Shown in pieces: positions 1-13,852 of a DNA stretch of 64,000 bases. The notes under the pieces were generated by a model. That model had not been told where the DNA came from. It saw only the letters and a list, made by a program, of their open reading frames with translations, and ran no database searches. The stretch comes from Lepraria neglecta. Lineage: Eukaryota; Ascomycota; Lecanoromycetes; Lecanorales; Stereocaulaceae. Position 1 is the stretch's first letter; the number at the start of each line of letters is the position of its first letter. The stretch spans positions 4,340,001-4,404,000 of the forward strand of contig CM065649.1 in assembly GCA_033220425.1 (NCBI GenBank), in the 5' to 3' direction. The translations under genes were made by a program, and so were the position numbers.

Positions 1-415
1 CAAGCATACTGTCGAGTTCCTCCCATTCTCCGGTCTCGGCGCTCTGTTCCAGCAGCCAAGGGTGTCCCTCTTGGATGAGCTTGTTCCTGAATGCTTGGAA
101 AGTGTATGTCTGAGTAATGTGTCCATGGCAGTCCTGTTAAAACCTCGAGGTCCAAGAATAACGGTTTTGGGATACAGGACGACGCGGGGGGTTTGAAAGG
201 ATTTCCTCCAGTAATTGGAATGGTACTACTGACGACTCGGCTAGAAGATTGATAGTGAAGTATCGCCGCTTGTTTGCCCTATGCTGTTCTAAATATGGTC
301 TTGCTAGCCTGTAGAGATCCTTGCACGTCAACGAGAGGCCTTCAATCCCATCTGGAATAGTCTCATCCATGACCTGGTAGAGTAGCTCGTTGGGGAGGAG
401 AAAGAGGGTCCCCAT
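1..415 (-). pseudogene. F-box protein gene, 5' part only, broken; runs off the left edge
   Basis: The reading frame opens at 415 with a hydrophobic-polar start containing LLPNELLYQVMDETIPDG, a fungal F-box (LPxEllxxIld), followed by a Cys-Lys-x-Leu-Tyr helix typical of this family. It is clearly related to the locus at 710-2096: the order F-box, then HRxxKxRYF, then LLxEIL/RNP is the same in both. After the Asn-Pro pair the frame that matches the sister gene changes, at a run of six C (minus strand) near 187-192, and the original frame meets TAA at 137-139. Coding-like sequence resumes further left and leaves the window. F-box proteins usually link substrates to SCF ubiquitin ligases; no substrate can be inferred. 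A homopolymer sequencing error could explain the shift, but the sister locus is also broken. Confidence 0.6.
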
Positions 416-709
416 ACTCGATGAGTTGATATGTCTGGATGAGTTTAGGGAAGTGTGATAGATGAGGTTAAGATGTTGGCAAACTCAAGATATGAAGAAG
501 CTGAGATGTTGATGGGGAAGATTTTGATGAAGGTAAGATGCTGATGATCGCGGAAATTAAGAGTCATCAGGTGAGTTGGGGGGACTGTTTATCGTGTAAC
601 TTGCACAAGCCTGAGCGTGCCATGTTGAACAACTGCGATAATTTCTTCACGGTAAGTCTGAGTTTGGGTAGCACAGATAGACTCAGTACCAGGCAATGCT
701 GTGTCAATA

Positions 710-2096
710 CTAAAAAAACTGTAAACAAGAACGACTTTGTGTCTCGATCTCCACAGCTATTCCCACCTCCTCACAAGCACTCCATATGGCATCGTGATGC
801 CAATGCCCCCTCGCAAACGTAATATTCCTGAGCCTCGACACATACTGCTCTTTCAGGGCTCCCAGCCCAGCAAACAATTTCTCTGCAGTGCGCTCGGGGA
901 TCAAATGGCACGTAAGCTCCAGCTCTTCGACAGACGCCGGTAACATAGTCACCAACTGTTGTGGCTTGGCTTGCGCGCTGTCACCAACTCCCTCACAATG
1001 TATGAACATCGGATGGTCCACCCTGACCTTCTTAAGTACGGAGAAGTGGCGTAGCAGCCCTGTGTACTGGACGTCCTGATCCTCATATATCCAGCATATT
1101 CCTGGTTGGTCCGACATGTATTCTTCGTCATCAATTTCCAGGTACTCGAGGGTATCTCTGGCACTCGTTTCTAGTACGGCAACGATGCGCCCCCAGTGGT
1201 CGACGGGGTTTGAGTTGAATGTGCGGGTTCGATATGTGAATCTCCTGAGTACTTTGGTGCTTTTGATTAGGCTTTCAAGATCACCGTCCGATATCTGACA
1301 GCACACTAGCATAATGTCGGTGACTCCGTAGAAGTTCAAGCGATTCAATCGGGTTTGATTCAGTTTGCCTACTAGGCCTCCGCAGGAGATTTTCTTAATA
1401 GATGGAACTCCGAAGAACAGAGCAAGAAGGTTACACCCCTCATAAGATCCCCTGGCTTCAAGATCATAGCCGGGGACTTCGATATGCTCAAGTCTACTAA
1501 AAGGCACCGCTCCGGGGAGGGCTGGGCCCAGATTTGAACGTGGCGTCCAGAACGTCGTCCATCACTCTTTGGAAGCGCTCTGATTCATAAAATTCTTCCT
1601 CGAATTCCAATCTCTGCACATTCACAAGAAAGATTAGAAACACGGCGACTACAACCTCATGAATTAGATCGGCAAGGCTATTTTCAAGTTGGTAGGAGCC
1701 TGGGGTCTTTTCCAAGAGTCGAAGTACATGTGGATGGTTCTCTTGGATGGTCTTGCTTTTCAGCTCCGCTGCGAAATCTGGGTCCTCGTCTAGGGCGTCG
1801 CAAGTCATAGGGAGTTTCGCAAGAGTCACTATCCTTGGATGAAATGCAACACGGGGATTCCGGAAGATCTCTCTCAAAAAGCTAAATAGATTAGCGTTCG
1901 CTGATTTGTCTCGGTCGATAATGAGATTGAAGTATCGCGATTTGTCAATCCTGTGCTATTTCAACTTTGTTTCCGCTAGGTTATAGATGGGTCTGCAGCT
2001 TCGCGAAGAGTGCTCGATGCCGTCAGGCACAGTTTCATCGAGGATCTGATCCAGGATCTCGTTGGGGAGACGGAGGAGGGTTACCATGTTTGACAT
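710..2096 (-). pseudogene. F-box/leucine-rich-type protein gene, broken by an internal stop and a frame change
   Basis: A start at 2096 gives an F-box (LLRLPNEILDQILDETVPDG) very like that of the neighbouring gene. The frame is interrupted by TAG at 1956-1958, where the sister gene has a Gln codon in the same context (before His-Arg). It then stays open from 1955 to 1497 (acidic, helical region) and continues in another frame from about 1507 to 710, starting near RLEHIEVPGYDLEARG; that switch lies in a GGGCCC-rich stretch at about 1500-1535. The C-terminal part resembles the irregular leucine-rich tail of fungal F-box proteins. No GT-AG intron of workable length explains either break. Both tandem copies are therefore probably decaying duplicates. 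Confidence 0.6.
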
Positions 2097-2803
2097 TTTG
2101 AATGGCACTCAAACAATGGGAGAGGGGAGTGAGAGACGAGTGTGGTTTGATGATGGGAAGGACTTGCTGATGAAAATGGGGAGGTTAAAAGATTAGAAGT
2201 TAAGAGTGTTCAGTGAATTTAGCAGGGTTTCTTGTTGTACGACCTGCAAAAGCCCGAGACTTGCCTCGGCAAGAATGTTATGGTGACTCTTCCATTATGT
2301 ATCATTTGCTTGAATTTGAGGGGGACGAACAGTCTAGATGCCGGAAAAGCTAATTAGTAATTGAGAGCAAGAGCGATGTGGCCATGATTTTGTTGGCTTG
2401 TGCTATCAAAGTGCAGATATAGCTTTCGAGATGACGTATCATACCCATCGAGGTCTTATCCTGCTCTCGAATGGCGAAATTCTGATTTGCTCATCTACAT
2501 TAACAATAAGGCAGTGGTTCCATAAGGTGCTCCGAGAATGGGGATCCCGTTACTCACAAGAAGCACCTAAACTCGGCGAGATATTTCCATGAACGGGCGA
2601 AGATTAGACATCCTCCATTCCCCCAGAACAGGAAGAAACCCTTCTCTGCTCGAGATCCAATGAAAATTGTAAATGCAGAAGGCGATAGATCCCGAGAACA
2701 TCTGAGTCAAGTAGATTCGTCATCAATCCCGCTGAGGAGGTTAATATTGCGGCTATACGCCTATGCTGTAGCGGTATATGTACAATGCCTAGGGGAAACT
2801 CTA
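2097..2803. other. intergenic, no gene seen
   Basis: This contains the 5' flank of the second F-box locus and the 3' flank of ILV3. The short open frames here have no recognisable domain. I see no repeat or RNA gene. Confidence 0.5.
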
Positions 2804-4746
2804 TCATGAGTCCGTAATGCAGCCATGGCTGGCATCCGTGACGATGCTATGATTCAAGTCAGTACTTCATTCATAGCCCCGTACTCAGTACGTAGCGAAG
2901 ACCCGGATATAAAGTCATAACGTACCTAGCGTACTTCTTCAACGTTCCCTTCTGATACTTCAACGCCGGCTGCTTCCACTCCCCTCTCCTCCTCCCCACC
3001 TCCTTCTCATCAACCATCAAATCCAACCTCTTACTCTCAGCATCGATAACGATCTCATCCCCGTCCCTCACCAGCCCAATCGGCCCGCCCTCTTGCGCTT
3101 CAGGCACGATGTGTCCAATCAAGAACCCGTGACTTCCTCCGCTGAATCTACCGTCAGTGATTAGTGCAACATCCTTTCCTAGACCTGCGCCCATGATAGC
3201 GGAGCTAGGCTTCAGCATCTCGGGCATGCCTGGACCACCTTTAGGTCCTTCGTAGCGGATTACAACGACTGTCTTTTCGCCTCTCTTGATAGAGCCTTGC
3301 TCAAGAGCGGTAACCATTTCATCTTCGCAGTCGAAGACTCTGGCTTTGCCTGCGAAGCGCATGCCTTCTTTACCTGTGATCTTGCCTACGCAGCCACCTG
3401 GTGCGAGGCTACCGCGGAGTATTTGGATGTGTCCTGTCTTCTTGATAGGATTGCTGAATGGCCGAATAATTGTTTGATCTGAAGGAAAGTCCGCAGCATT
3501 CTCAAGATTCTTAGCTAGTGTTTGGCCTGTAACTGTCATACCATTTCCAGAAATGACACCTTCTTTGAGCAGGAACTTGAGCAAAGCGGGTGTGCCGCCG
3601 ATGTTGTGCATATCAGCCATTACGTATTTGCCCGATGGTTTGAGATCTGCGAGGAAGGGTGTGCGGTCGCTGACTTTTTGGAAGTCGTCGATAGTAAGTT
3701 CAATGCCAACTGAGTGGGCAACGGCTATCAAGTGGAGCACGGCATTTGTAGAGCCGCCAGTGATATTAACGAGGATCATGGCGTTCTCGAAAGCTTCTCG
3801 TGTCAGGATGTCAGATGGACGGATATCTTCGGCCAGCAGCTTCTTGATGGCACCGCCAGCGGCGAGGCACTCGAGTTGTTTTGCTTTTGATTCGGCAGGG
3901 TTGGATGATGAGCCGGGTAGGGTCATGCCCATAACTTCGATGGCTGTAGCCATCGTGTTCGCAGTATACATCCCTCCGCAGGCACCCCCACCGGGACATG
4001 CATGCCTTATAATATCGAATCTTTGTTCCTCGTTTATCTCCCCAGTAATGAACTGTCCATAAGCCTGGAAGGCAGACACGATGTCAATGTCCGCATTATC
4101 CTGCGTAGTCGCACACCCAGGTTTTATAGTCCCACCATAAACCATCAACGAAGGCCGATTGACTCTCCCCATAGCCATAATCACACCAGGCATATTCTTA
4201 TCACAGCCAGGTATCGAGATATTCGCATCATACCACTGCCCACCCATAACCGTCTCAATTGAGTCCGCAATCAAATCTCTCGACTGCAGCGAATATCTCA
4301 TACCCTTCGTACCCATCGATATTGCATCACTGACACCGATGGTATTGAATTGATATCCTATGAGCCCCTGGCGCTCAACGCCCTCTTTCACCCTGTGGTT
4401 GAGGTCCAGGAGGTGCATGTTGCATGGATTGCCGGAGTACCAGACTGATGATATCCCGACCTGCGCTTTTGACATGTCTGAGAGTTCGAGACCGGTGGCG
4501 TAAAGCATTGCCTGCGAGGCGCCTTGCGATTTTGGTTGCGTGACATGTTGGCTCACTTTGTTTAGATTGGGGTTGGAGGAGTCTGCTTTTCGTTTGGCGG
4601 TGGTGGAGAAGCTTTGTGTCCTAACAATGAATTAGTTAGGGCTACGAGGACGCTCAGAGGTTTGCCAATGCTTACGACCTAGCTATACATCTGAATCGAA
4701 TGGGATTTGACAGAGCCCCTCGGGCTCGGAGGGTATGGAGAAGCAT
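2804..4746 (-). CDS. ILV3: dihydroxy-acid dehydratase, mitochondrial
   Basis: Exons: complement(2804..2846, 2926..4620, 4676..4746); 602 residues, the usual fungal length. The enzyme dehydrates 2,3-dihydroxy-acids to 2-keto-acids, the third common step of valine, isoleucine and leucine synthesis, using an Fe-S cluster and Mg2+. Seen: an N-terminal presequence rich in Arg, Ser and Thr with no acids ([20 protein letters not shown]), as expected for import into mitochondria; the cluster-binding motifs CDKNMPG and CPGGGACGG; and GRFSGGSHG near the C-terminus. The first intron (55 nt) has CTAAC near its 3' end and the second (79 nt) has TACTGAC. Splicing to the short last exon restores the conserved tail [10 protein letters not shown]; reading through the donor would give an unrelated end. 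The gene is intact. Confidence 0.96.
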
Positions 4747-5392
4747 TGGGAAAGGTTGAGCGTCTTCCTACCACATCATCCTAATACAGGCCGCAGAGTA
4801 AAATAGTCCCGCTCTGAAAAATGCCTCTGATTACAGCACCCGTGTATACCGAGCTCTGTGAAGTTGTGTTTGGGCCGTCTTCGCAAACGCGAGCCGGAAA
4901 GGTTCCGCACTCAAAATTAGCGTGGATTTCAAATCGTGCATTTGTTTCGTTGATGCTTGAACTCACTGCTACAGCCTTGACTACCGAATGGAATAGTCGA
5001 CCTATCTGCAGCAGAAAGATCATCATTTGTGGTACATGCTAAGCAGTGAATTAAGTGGGCGAGGGGACTTTCCCATTGTTGAGCAAGAAAGTCTTGGCCA
5101 TTGAGAACAATGTGGGGAAACAGCTCTCAACTTTTATTTCAAGGGTTCGCTCTTCTAGATTTCTAGTGAAAGGGCTGAAAACGAAATCAGCAAGTATAGA
5201 AGTACAGGACATTCCCTGAGGATACCGATCGCGTAATGAAACCATGCGAGAGTCTCCTCTGTAGTGCTCGCTCAGTCTTCCAGCGAAGAACTTACTTATA
5301 TATGTTGTACAGTCGTTCGAAAAGTCGAAAATGGTATTACTGCCGTCATGCGTGTCTCGTTAATCTTGGCTCTCATCATATATCTCGTGACG
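4747..5392. other. intergenic between ILV3 start and kinase stop
   Basis: This must hold the ILV3 promoter and the kinase 3' end. I looked for a TGA(C/G)TCA Gcn4/Cpc1 site and did not find one. Open frames here (up to 81 codons) show no domain and were not called. Confidence 0.5.
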
Positions 5393-7442
<2,050 letters not shown>

Positions 7443-8249
7443 CTGCGAAGGAGCTGGTGAGGACAACCGCTCCTAGCGATGCTACTGGCATAAGAACTCA
7501 AGGACGGACCATCCGAGCAAGGAATGGAAGGTGTTTAGTGGCCCAGGCGCGTATGATTCGAAATGAGGGTAACATAATATGTCCTGTTTTCAAGTGTCTT
7601 GGCCTTGATTCGGACCGGACGGAGGACCTAAGGCGTTCAAATCCTCTCCCAAGACATCTTTGGACAAATTCATCTTATCTACAAATTTGGAATGACAAAT
7701 GATACCTCAGAACATTCGATTGACTCGAAATATTGTTTTGGATAGTCGTGGCTCCCCAAACCGCAGGTCCAGAGCTGTGGGACACGACTGGTATTGAGCC
7801 CATTGCAGTGCAAAGTATGCTCAACTGTATGGATTGACTATAAAAGCAGGAATCCAAATGACTATCATACATAATCAGGATAAGGGGCCTTCTGTCAATT
7901 CGCTAACAAATCTGTCCAGAGCAGGCGAAGATGACATTAGAACGAATTCAATCTCATTTCCAACGTCTCATAGATCCAGCTCATAACATGACAAAGCTAT
8001 TCATTGCTCAGCTCCTCGATCCATTAGTATCGCAGATACCCTCCTCACATTTTCAAATAGACGGATATCACGAGTCTCAGTGATCAGGTCAAAGAAACTT
8101 CAGTTTATGGACTAAAGCAAAGAATCGAGGAAATCAGCGCAGTACATTCTAAAAAATGCCACCAGCGACAAAGTGTAATCCAGCAAGTGCCACATTCTAA
8201 TCCTTAACCGATCCTCAGACTTGGAACGTTGGCAAGCCAGATTATCGCT
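7443..8249. other. intergenic, kinase 5' flank and MFS gene 3' flank
   Basis: No open frame with a recognisable domain and no repeat was seen. It should contain the kinase promoter. Confidence 0.5.
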
Positions 8250-10020
8250 TTACCGTCTAGTAAGGTTCGTATGTAACTTGTGTTGCCTCATGAAAACGCT
8301 AATGAGAGCCGAAAGAACGCTAAAAGCACAAGTAATCAAGAAGACGCCCCTAATTGCTTCCATATAGCTCTCCCGCACACTCCCCCGGATCGCACTGTCA
8401 AGATGGTTCACCTCATCGAAGTTATCACGAATCCGGTCAATGATCTCGTCCGCTTCCGTAATGCCACCTATGCTTCCTTGAAGCCTCACTCTCAGCAAGT
8501 TTTGGAAAGCAGCCGAAGCAATCGTCAAGCCAATAGCAGACCCAGTCGATCTGAACGCAAAGCCGGCCGATATAACAACAGCTTGGTACTCCTGCTCGAC
8601 AGCGCTTACTAGCGCGATCAGGGTCGTGACGAGTATACCGCCGAGGCCGAGACCAAAGATTGCGAGGTATACGAAGGGACACAAGGCTGGAGTATCGAAT
8701 TTTAGGGACGCCATGAGGCCCGAGCCAAGCACCAGCAATACATGAGTGAGTTTGTTGAGGTATGAATAGTTGCCCGTGGCTCGCATGATTATTCCTGCGC
8801 CAAAAGCACCGAAGGCGGTTCCTGCGCTCGAGGAGATAAAACGCAGACCTGCTTCTGTTGGTGAGTTGCCGAGCAATTGCAGGTAGACTGGCATATAGAA
8901 CGTGATGCCATAGAATGACATGAATGTGAACCAATAGCTGAGACATGCGGCTGCTACGGTGCGGTTGAGTAGTAGTCGCATAGGTATGATCGGCTCACTT
9001 GCAATCCTCTCTTCAACATATACGAAGATAAGCAGAAACAGTCCAGCTAACGGCAGCGACGTCGACACCAGAGGGTGTGACCAGGGGAGAACATTGCCCC
9101 CCGTATTGACTCCGAGTAAGAACAGAACCAAGGCAATGGACAGAGCAAGAGAGCCAAGATAGTCCACTCTTTTGAGTGCCGATTTCTCCGATTCTTCGAC
9201 AGGGACTCTGACGGTGAAATAGACCATAATCGCACCAACCACCAAGAACGGAATCTGAATCAGGAAAGCCATTCTCCATCCCCAAATGCTATTAAGCCAA
9301 CCGCCGAGCAAGCCACCAAGACCAGAACCGGCTCCCATGGCAATATTGGCAATCCCTTGAATGACACCTCGTTTCCTCAAAGGCACGAGATCCCCGGTTA
9401 CGAACATGCATATGGTCAACATTGCTCCGCCTCCAAGACCTGCAATTGCTCGACCCAGGATCAATACCCATTCTTCGGTAGCTAGTCCGCAGAGAAGAGT
9501 GCCAACGCCAAAGGCTACATTGCAGAAAAGCAGGCCCTCACGCCGCCCGAAGATGTCCGTGAGTCTGCCACTGAGTGGTTGGGTGGTAGATTGGCCTATA
9601 AGGTAGGCTGAGCCGATCCATGATAGGGTTTTGAGAGATGAGAAGGATATTGAGATTGGGACGAGAAGCGTTGCTACTATTGTCGAGTCTGAAAATGCTT
9701 CGAGTCAATTACTGCGTGTTGCTGTAGCGATGACGGATCTATGCAGGTGCGGAAAAAGAAAGCAATCAAATTTCTTACCAATAGCTGTCAAAACCACACC
9801 TATCTGAAGGTATTTAGTATGCATAGATTGAAATGGCCAATCCCCTTACCCAGATACTACCCATAATCAATGCTAATCTTGCATTAGATGGCTCTTTGAT
9901 CGAAGGAACTATGGAAACAGCGTCTCCATTCTGAACAAGGCCTTGGGCCTGCTCGATGCCGGATTCATCTTCCGAATGTCCGAGGAGTGGGCTCCTCTCA
10001 CTCGATGTCGAGTCTGCCAT
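8250..10020 (-). CDS. MFS transporter, drug:H+ antiporter-2 / vacuolar amino acid permease type
   Basis: Exons: complement(8250..9688, 9779..9803, 9850..10020); 544 residues. The tiny middle exon (25 nt) carries the first membrane segment start and is supported by frame on both sides and by clean GT-AG ends. The conserved motifs LTAIDSTIVATLLVPIS (TM1) and GRLTDIFGRR (loop 2-3, motif A) place it in the 14-TM DHA2 group. The N-terminal tail holds SERSPLLG, an acidic-dileucine-like vacuolar sorting motif seen in Vba/Fnx1-type basic amino acid transporters, so a vacuolar location is plausible. Further hydrophobic segments run to residue about 530. Substrate (amino acid or toxic compound) cannot be told from sequence. 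The gene is intact. Confidence 0.88.
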
Positions 10021-10355
10021 CGGTCATCCTGCAAGACTACACATCGGCCATGGCGAGTGATCTGGTAGGTCGACCATGCTTGCCCCTCATAATCATGGTG
10101 GGAAGCTGGAGTCATTGGCTTTAAACGCTCGATCAAGCTCGGCAAAGTTGTCGCGGGAGAGCTAAACGTCATTATTTGGTACAAAGTAGACATTGACGCT
10201 TTGAGTTCGGCCCAACCTCGGTGAACGCGTTTAGGACGGAAATGGCGCTTACAATCCTGAAACATCCAACATCTTTGGATATTGATGAAATATGAGATTG
10301 GTATTTGATATTTGAAATTAATAAAGCACGCACTTGCACCGTGCGAAAGCGTATT
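10021..10355. other. intergenic, MFS gene 5' flank
   Basis: This is the upstream region of the minus-strand MFS gene and the 3' flank of the broken secreted-protein gene. Nothing else is seen. Confidence 0.4.
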
Positions 10356-12100
10356 TCAAGCTATGTTTTCGTACGACAATCTAGCCCTCGAAGCCAGTCG
10401 ACCCTCCTGCCGCTCCTCCCCAACCATCCCATCATTAACCGTACAGCAGGCAGGAAAAGCATACATCGAATCGCAAACGCATCTCTACTGCTCACTGTCC
10501 GCATCCAGAGGAATATTACTCGGGGACAAATCCCTTTCCCCCCAGTTTTCGATGTATATACCGAGAACATAGCAATCGTCAGGCACAGCGAAGGAGGAAA
10601 GATAGGATCCACGCCATACTCCTGCGCCGTCTTAGAATCCGGGATAACGCATTTGCAGGTATCGTCGTCGGGATTGCAGCCACTGGAATCAGAGCACGTC
10701 TTTGAGACCCCGCAGTGGCCTACGTCCGCGTTGCTGGCGTTATATTGCAAGGCCGGCATGAGCGGAGGTGCTGTGGGAGGGGGTCTTGCGATGTCGGAGG
10801 ACCAGGTTGCATTGTAGAATTGTCTGCCGTCTGAGCCGCGGGAGCCGGCGGGCGGGTTGGAACCGGATTGGTCAGGGAGGACTTGTGTGAATGAGGATTT
10901 GCCGTTTGGTCCTGTTGCTGTTGCTTGGAATTGGACGGAGCCGTTGGAGGTGCTGTAGATGCCTACGTGCGCGGCTGCTGTGTCTAGGAGGTCCCAGGTT
11001 TGGTACAGCGAGTATGGACGGACGTTTGGTCCGTTGGTTAAGGTGCCGTTTTGGGGGGTCGAGCATAGGCAGTATTTCCAGCAGTGGTAGCGGATTGCTT
11101 GCTGAATAGAGGAGGTTGCCGCCCCAGCTCCAGTCTAGGCGGGGCGTCATTTCGTCGGAGAAGGCTACTTCTGTGCCGCGTGCTCCGTGGTAGCGGTAGC
11201 CGCCGGCGTTGGCTGAGCTGTAGAATACATGTTAGGTTGTCAGCATGGGCCCTAGTGCAAGCGCTGAAGATGGTGTGTGGGGAATCAGGAAAACTTACCG
11301 ATAGCCACCAGAATGGTACACAGCACATGTTGCCGTTAATTGGCCATTAGGAGCGTTGAAGCCGAATTCTCCAGCCGTCCAAGGTGCAGGCAAAGGCCAG
11401 GCTGGCATGGGCCCATTACACATGATGTAATTGCATTGGTCCACACTGAAGCTAATAATCGGCCACGGATCCCCAAAATTCCCCTCCTCTGTCATCTCCG
11501 AAGAATTGGCTATTAGCTGTTTGCAAGTCACCGTAGGTGCCCATGTGCTGGGCTGCAGGGACATTTTAATCTGTGTTGGCGTCTATGGTAACCTGGTAGG
11601 TCTGGGAGGACGCCTTTTTGGGAACCTGTAGTAAATATTCCCCGGGGCAGGGTTTGGGGCTATGTATTTTGGTTGCTGCACGAGGTTTCGGGGTGCGTAA
11701 GCCAGGCCTGCGGATGCTGCTGTAGAGGCGTTGGCAAACCAGCAGCAGCTCAGGCATTCGGAAAAGAGACACTGATTGGCTAGTTGCTGGTTGGTTTCGT
11801 ATTGGTCAAAGGCTACTTCCCCAGTGACGTCTGTCCATATGTCAAGAGGGGCTCTCGCGCAGTAGCCACCAATATGCTGGCCAGCTGAGCCGCCGCCGTA
11901 GTCAGTCTTCGCGCATAGTTGTTGCATTGTTTTGGTGTTAGGGTCGAAATGCGCCTGGACTGGCAGTTGTTGGTTAGAGTTGCCAACGCAGCTAATCCAG
12001 CCCGAATCTGTAGCGGCGCAAGCGGGAGTAAGAAGATTAGAAAGGATAGCAAAGAGCCCACATAGCTTGATTGAGGTGGAAGCCTTGGCTGAAGGTAAAA
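10356..12100 (-). pseudogene. cysteine-rich secreted protein gene, heavily broken
   Basis: On the minus strand a secretion-signal-like start (residues LCGLFAILSNLLTPACAA around 12060-12010) leads into a protein rich in Cys, Trp and Tyr. Homogeneous, clearly coding stretches follow in changing frames: about 12040-11600, 11600-11566, 11575-11295, then after a normal 65-nt intron (donor 11298, branch CTAAC) 11232-11095, 11120-10590, and finally a tail ending at 10356 with the Cys-x-Cys pattern CVCDSMYAFPACC. I count about four frame changes and one TAG in the last frame. None except the one intron has usable splice signals. I do not recognise the family. The start codon is not visible in frame; an upstream short exon is possible. 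The gene is probably a fossil of an apoplastic or cell-wall protein. Confidence 0.55.
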
Positions 12101-13852
12101 CTAGGAATTGTGCAGCTCTAAACAGAAGTATACAGGAAGGACGATCTATTATATTCCACGAAATGCTTCAGTGGATCCAATCCCGTTACTAGAAAATATC
12201 ATAATGCCCGTTTCGCGCATAGAGGATAGTGCCGTTTCAGCTCTGTTTACCGCGGCATAGCACACCACATTTCATCAAGGATCTTGTTCAAGAATATGGC
12301 CGCAAATAATAAAAGCTAGGTGGACAAGCAGTTGTGCTGTTTAGAGATTCGACAGTGCTCAAACCTTGTATCCACGCTGGTGAACAATTTTCAATAGAAA
12401 GAGTAAGAGAAGATGAGAATAGATCGAAACCGACGATCGGAGAATCCACAGAGTCACTAAATATAGCTAATATCAAAAACTTGGAAAAATATCAAGGAAG
12501 GTCATCAAAGAGTGGTTTCAGAGATAATCTTTAAGGTTGAAAGACGGGCGAGATGGAATTTTGATGTTCCACGCTCAAGTATATCTGATGTGGCGGCTGT
12601 ACAAATCAGATATGAAACAAGGTACAAAGACCGCTCTCGAGCCGCTCAGATAAGTTTAGACATGTATAAGCGCATAGCTTGCACCGTCTGAGGCTGCACT
12701 GCAATGGCTTTCACATGCAAATCAACACGCGTTAAAAATCTCCGAAGCCGGATATGAAACGTAAGGTTGTGTTCCAGCCTCATGGCAGGTGAGGAGCCTC
12801 ATGGCAGGTGAGGTGTGCCGGTCCTCGCAGGTCGAATAGGCAGAGCAAACAGAGCAAATGCATGCACGGGACCCAATTGGCATTAATCGCGGTGTCAGCG
12901 AGCCAAATCAACCATTGGAGGAAGGGCGAGATGGCCAAGAACCGATATGTCCTGCAGACGACTCCATCATAAGCAGACATACGACTTCCTAGGCACTTGG
13001 TCATTCGTCGTTTAGCGACAGTGTAAAAGAGCCCAACGAAGATAGCTTCGCTTAGTGAGTGCTGTAGGAGCTGTGTACATCGAGCGTTGACGACCTGCTT
13101 TTCTGGGACTGGTTCGGGCATCTTTGCGTTTTAGGCATAAATGGTGAGTCCTCCTCGGTCTTCAGCCACTAGTCGAGAAGGCGACATGCTGCCATCACTG
13201 TCGATTTGTTGATATCTCGACGACAAGAGAGCCAGCGCTGGAGTATGTTCGTTGCTCCAAGGGTTTCATGTTATTGGGAGGCAGAGGACACTGTGAGAAC
13301 AAAGGAAGCAGAACCAATGAACGACAGCTGCAGAGCGGCCTCTGGATATTCCTTTTGGAAGTCACATGCCTTCCTGGACAGCATTACACTCGGCAAATAT
13401 TGCAAGACATCGGAGGTGCGTGCAATATGCTGGTTTGACGATGCCGTTCGCGAGTTATATGTGTGAGTAAGGTATTGTTGGCGCCAGGGGTGGCGTGGTG
13501 CGAGGGGTCGAAATTCTTGGCGCGCACCACTAAAAGTCCAACATTTGCAACAGGACTGAGCACAATTGAATTTCTGTCATATTCGAGGTGAAACTTGGCG
13601 TGAAGATTTAGGAGAGGCTTATTTACAATTATGGCAATTTGGTCCGCCAAAGTTAAAGCCTGTGTACTCAAAGACTTTTGGAAATGATATGACGACGCAC
13701 AAGGGTGGTGATGAAGCAAACACTGTTATATACTCTAATGATAGCGAAGGATTGTAATTCAGCTACGTTACATTCCTCGGCTCCTTATTCGACTTCTCGT
13801 TATCCTTTAAGAGTAACAGCGGCCCAAGTCGACAGAGAATTGAGGATACGCA
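12101..13852. other. long intergenic stretch, no gene seen
   Basis: Open frames of 60-115 codons on both strands lack domains, codon bias or splice support. A 13-base direct duplication (catggcaggtgag) occurs at about 12781-12810. No RNA gene was recognised. Confidence 0.45.

Noticed and set aside
3553-4062. A 169-codon open frame on the plus strand
   Set aside because: It is antisense to the conserved core of ILV3 and has no domain; it arises from codon bias on the other strand.
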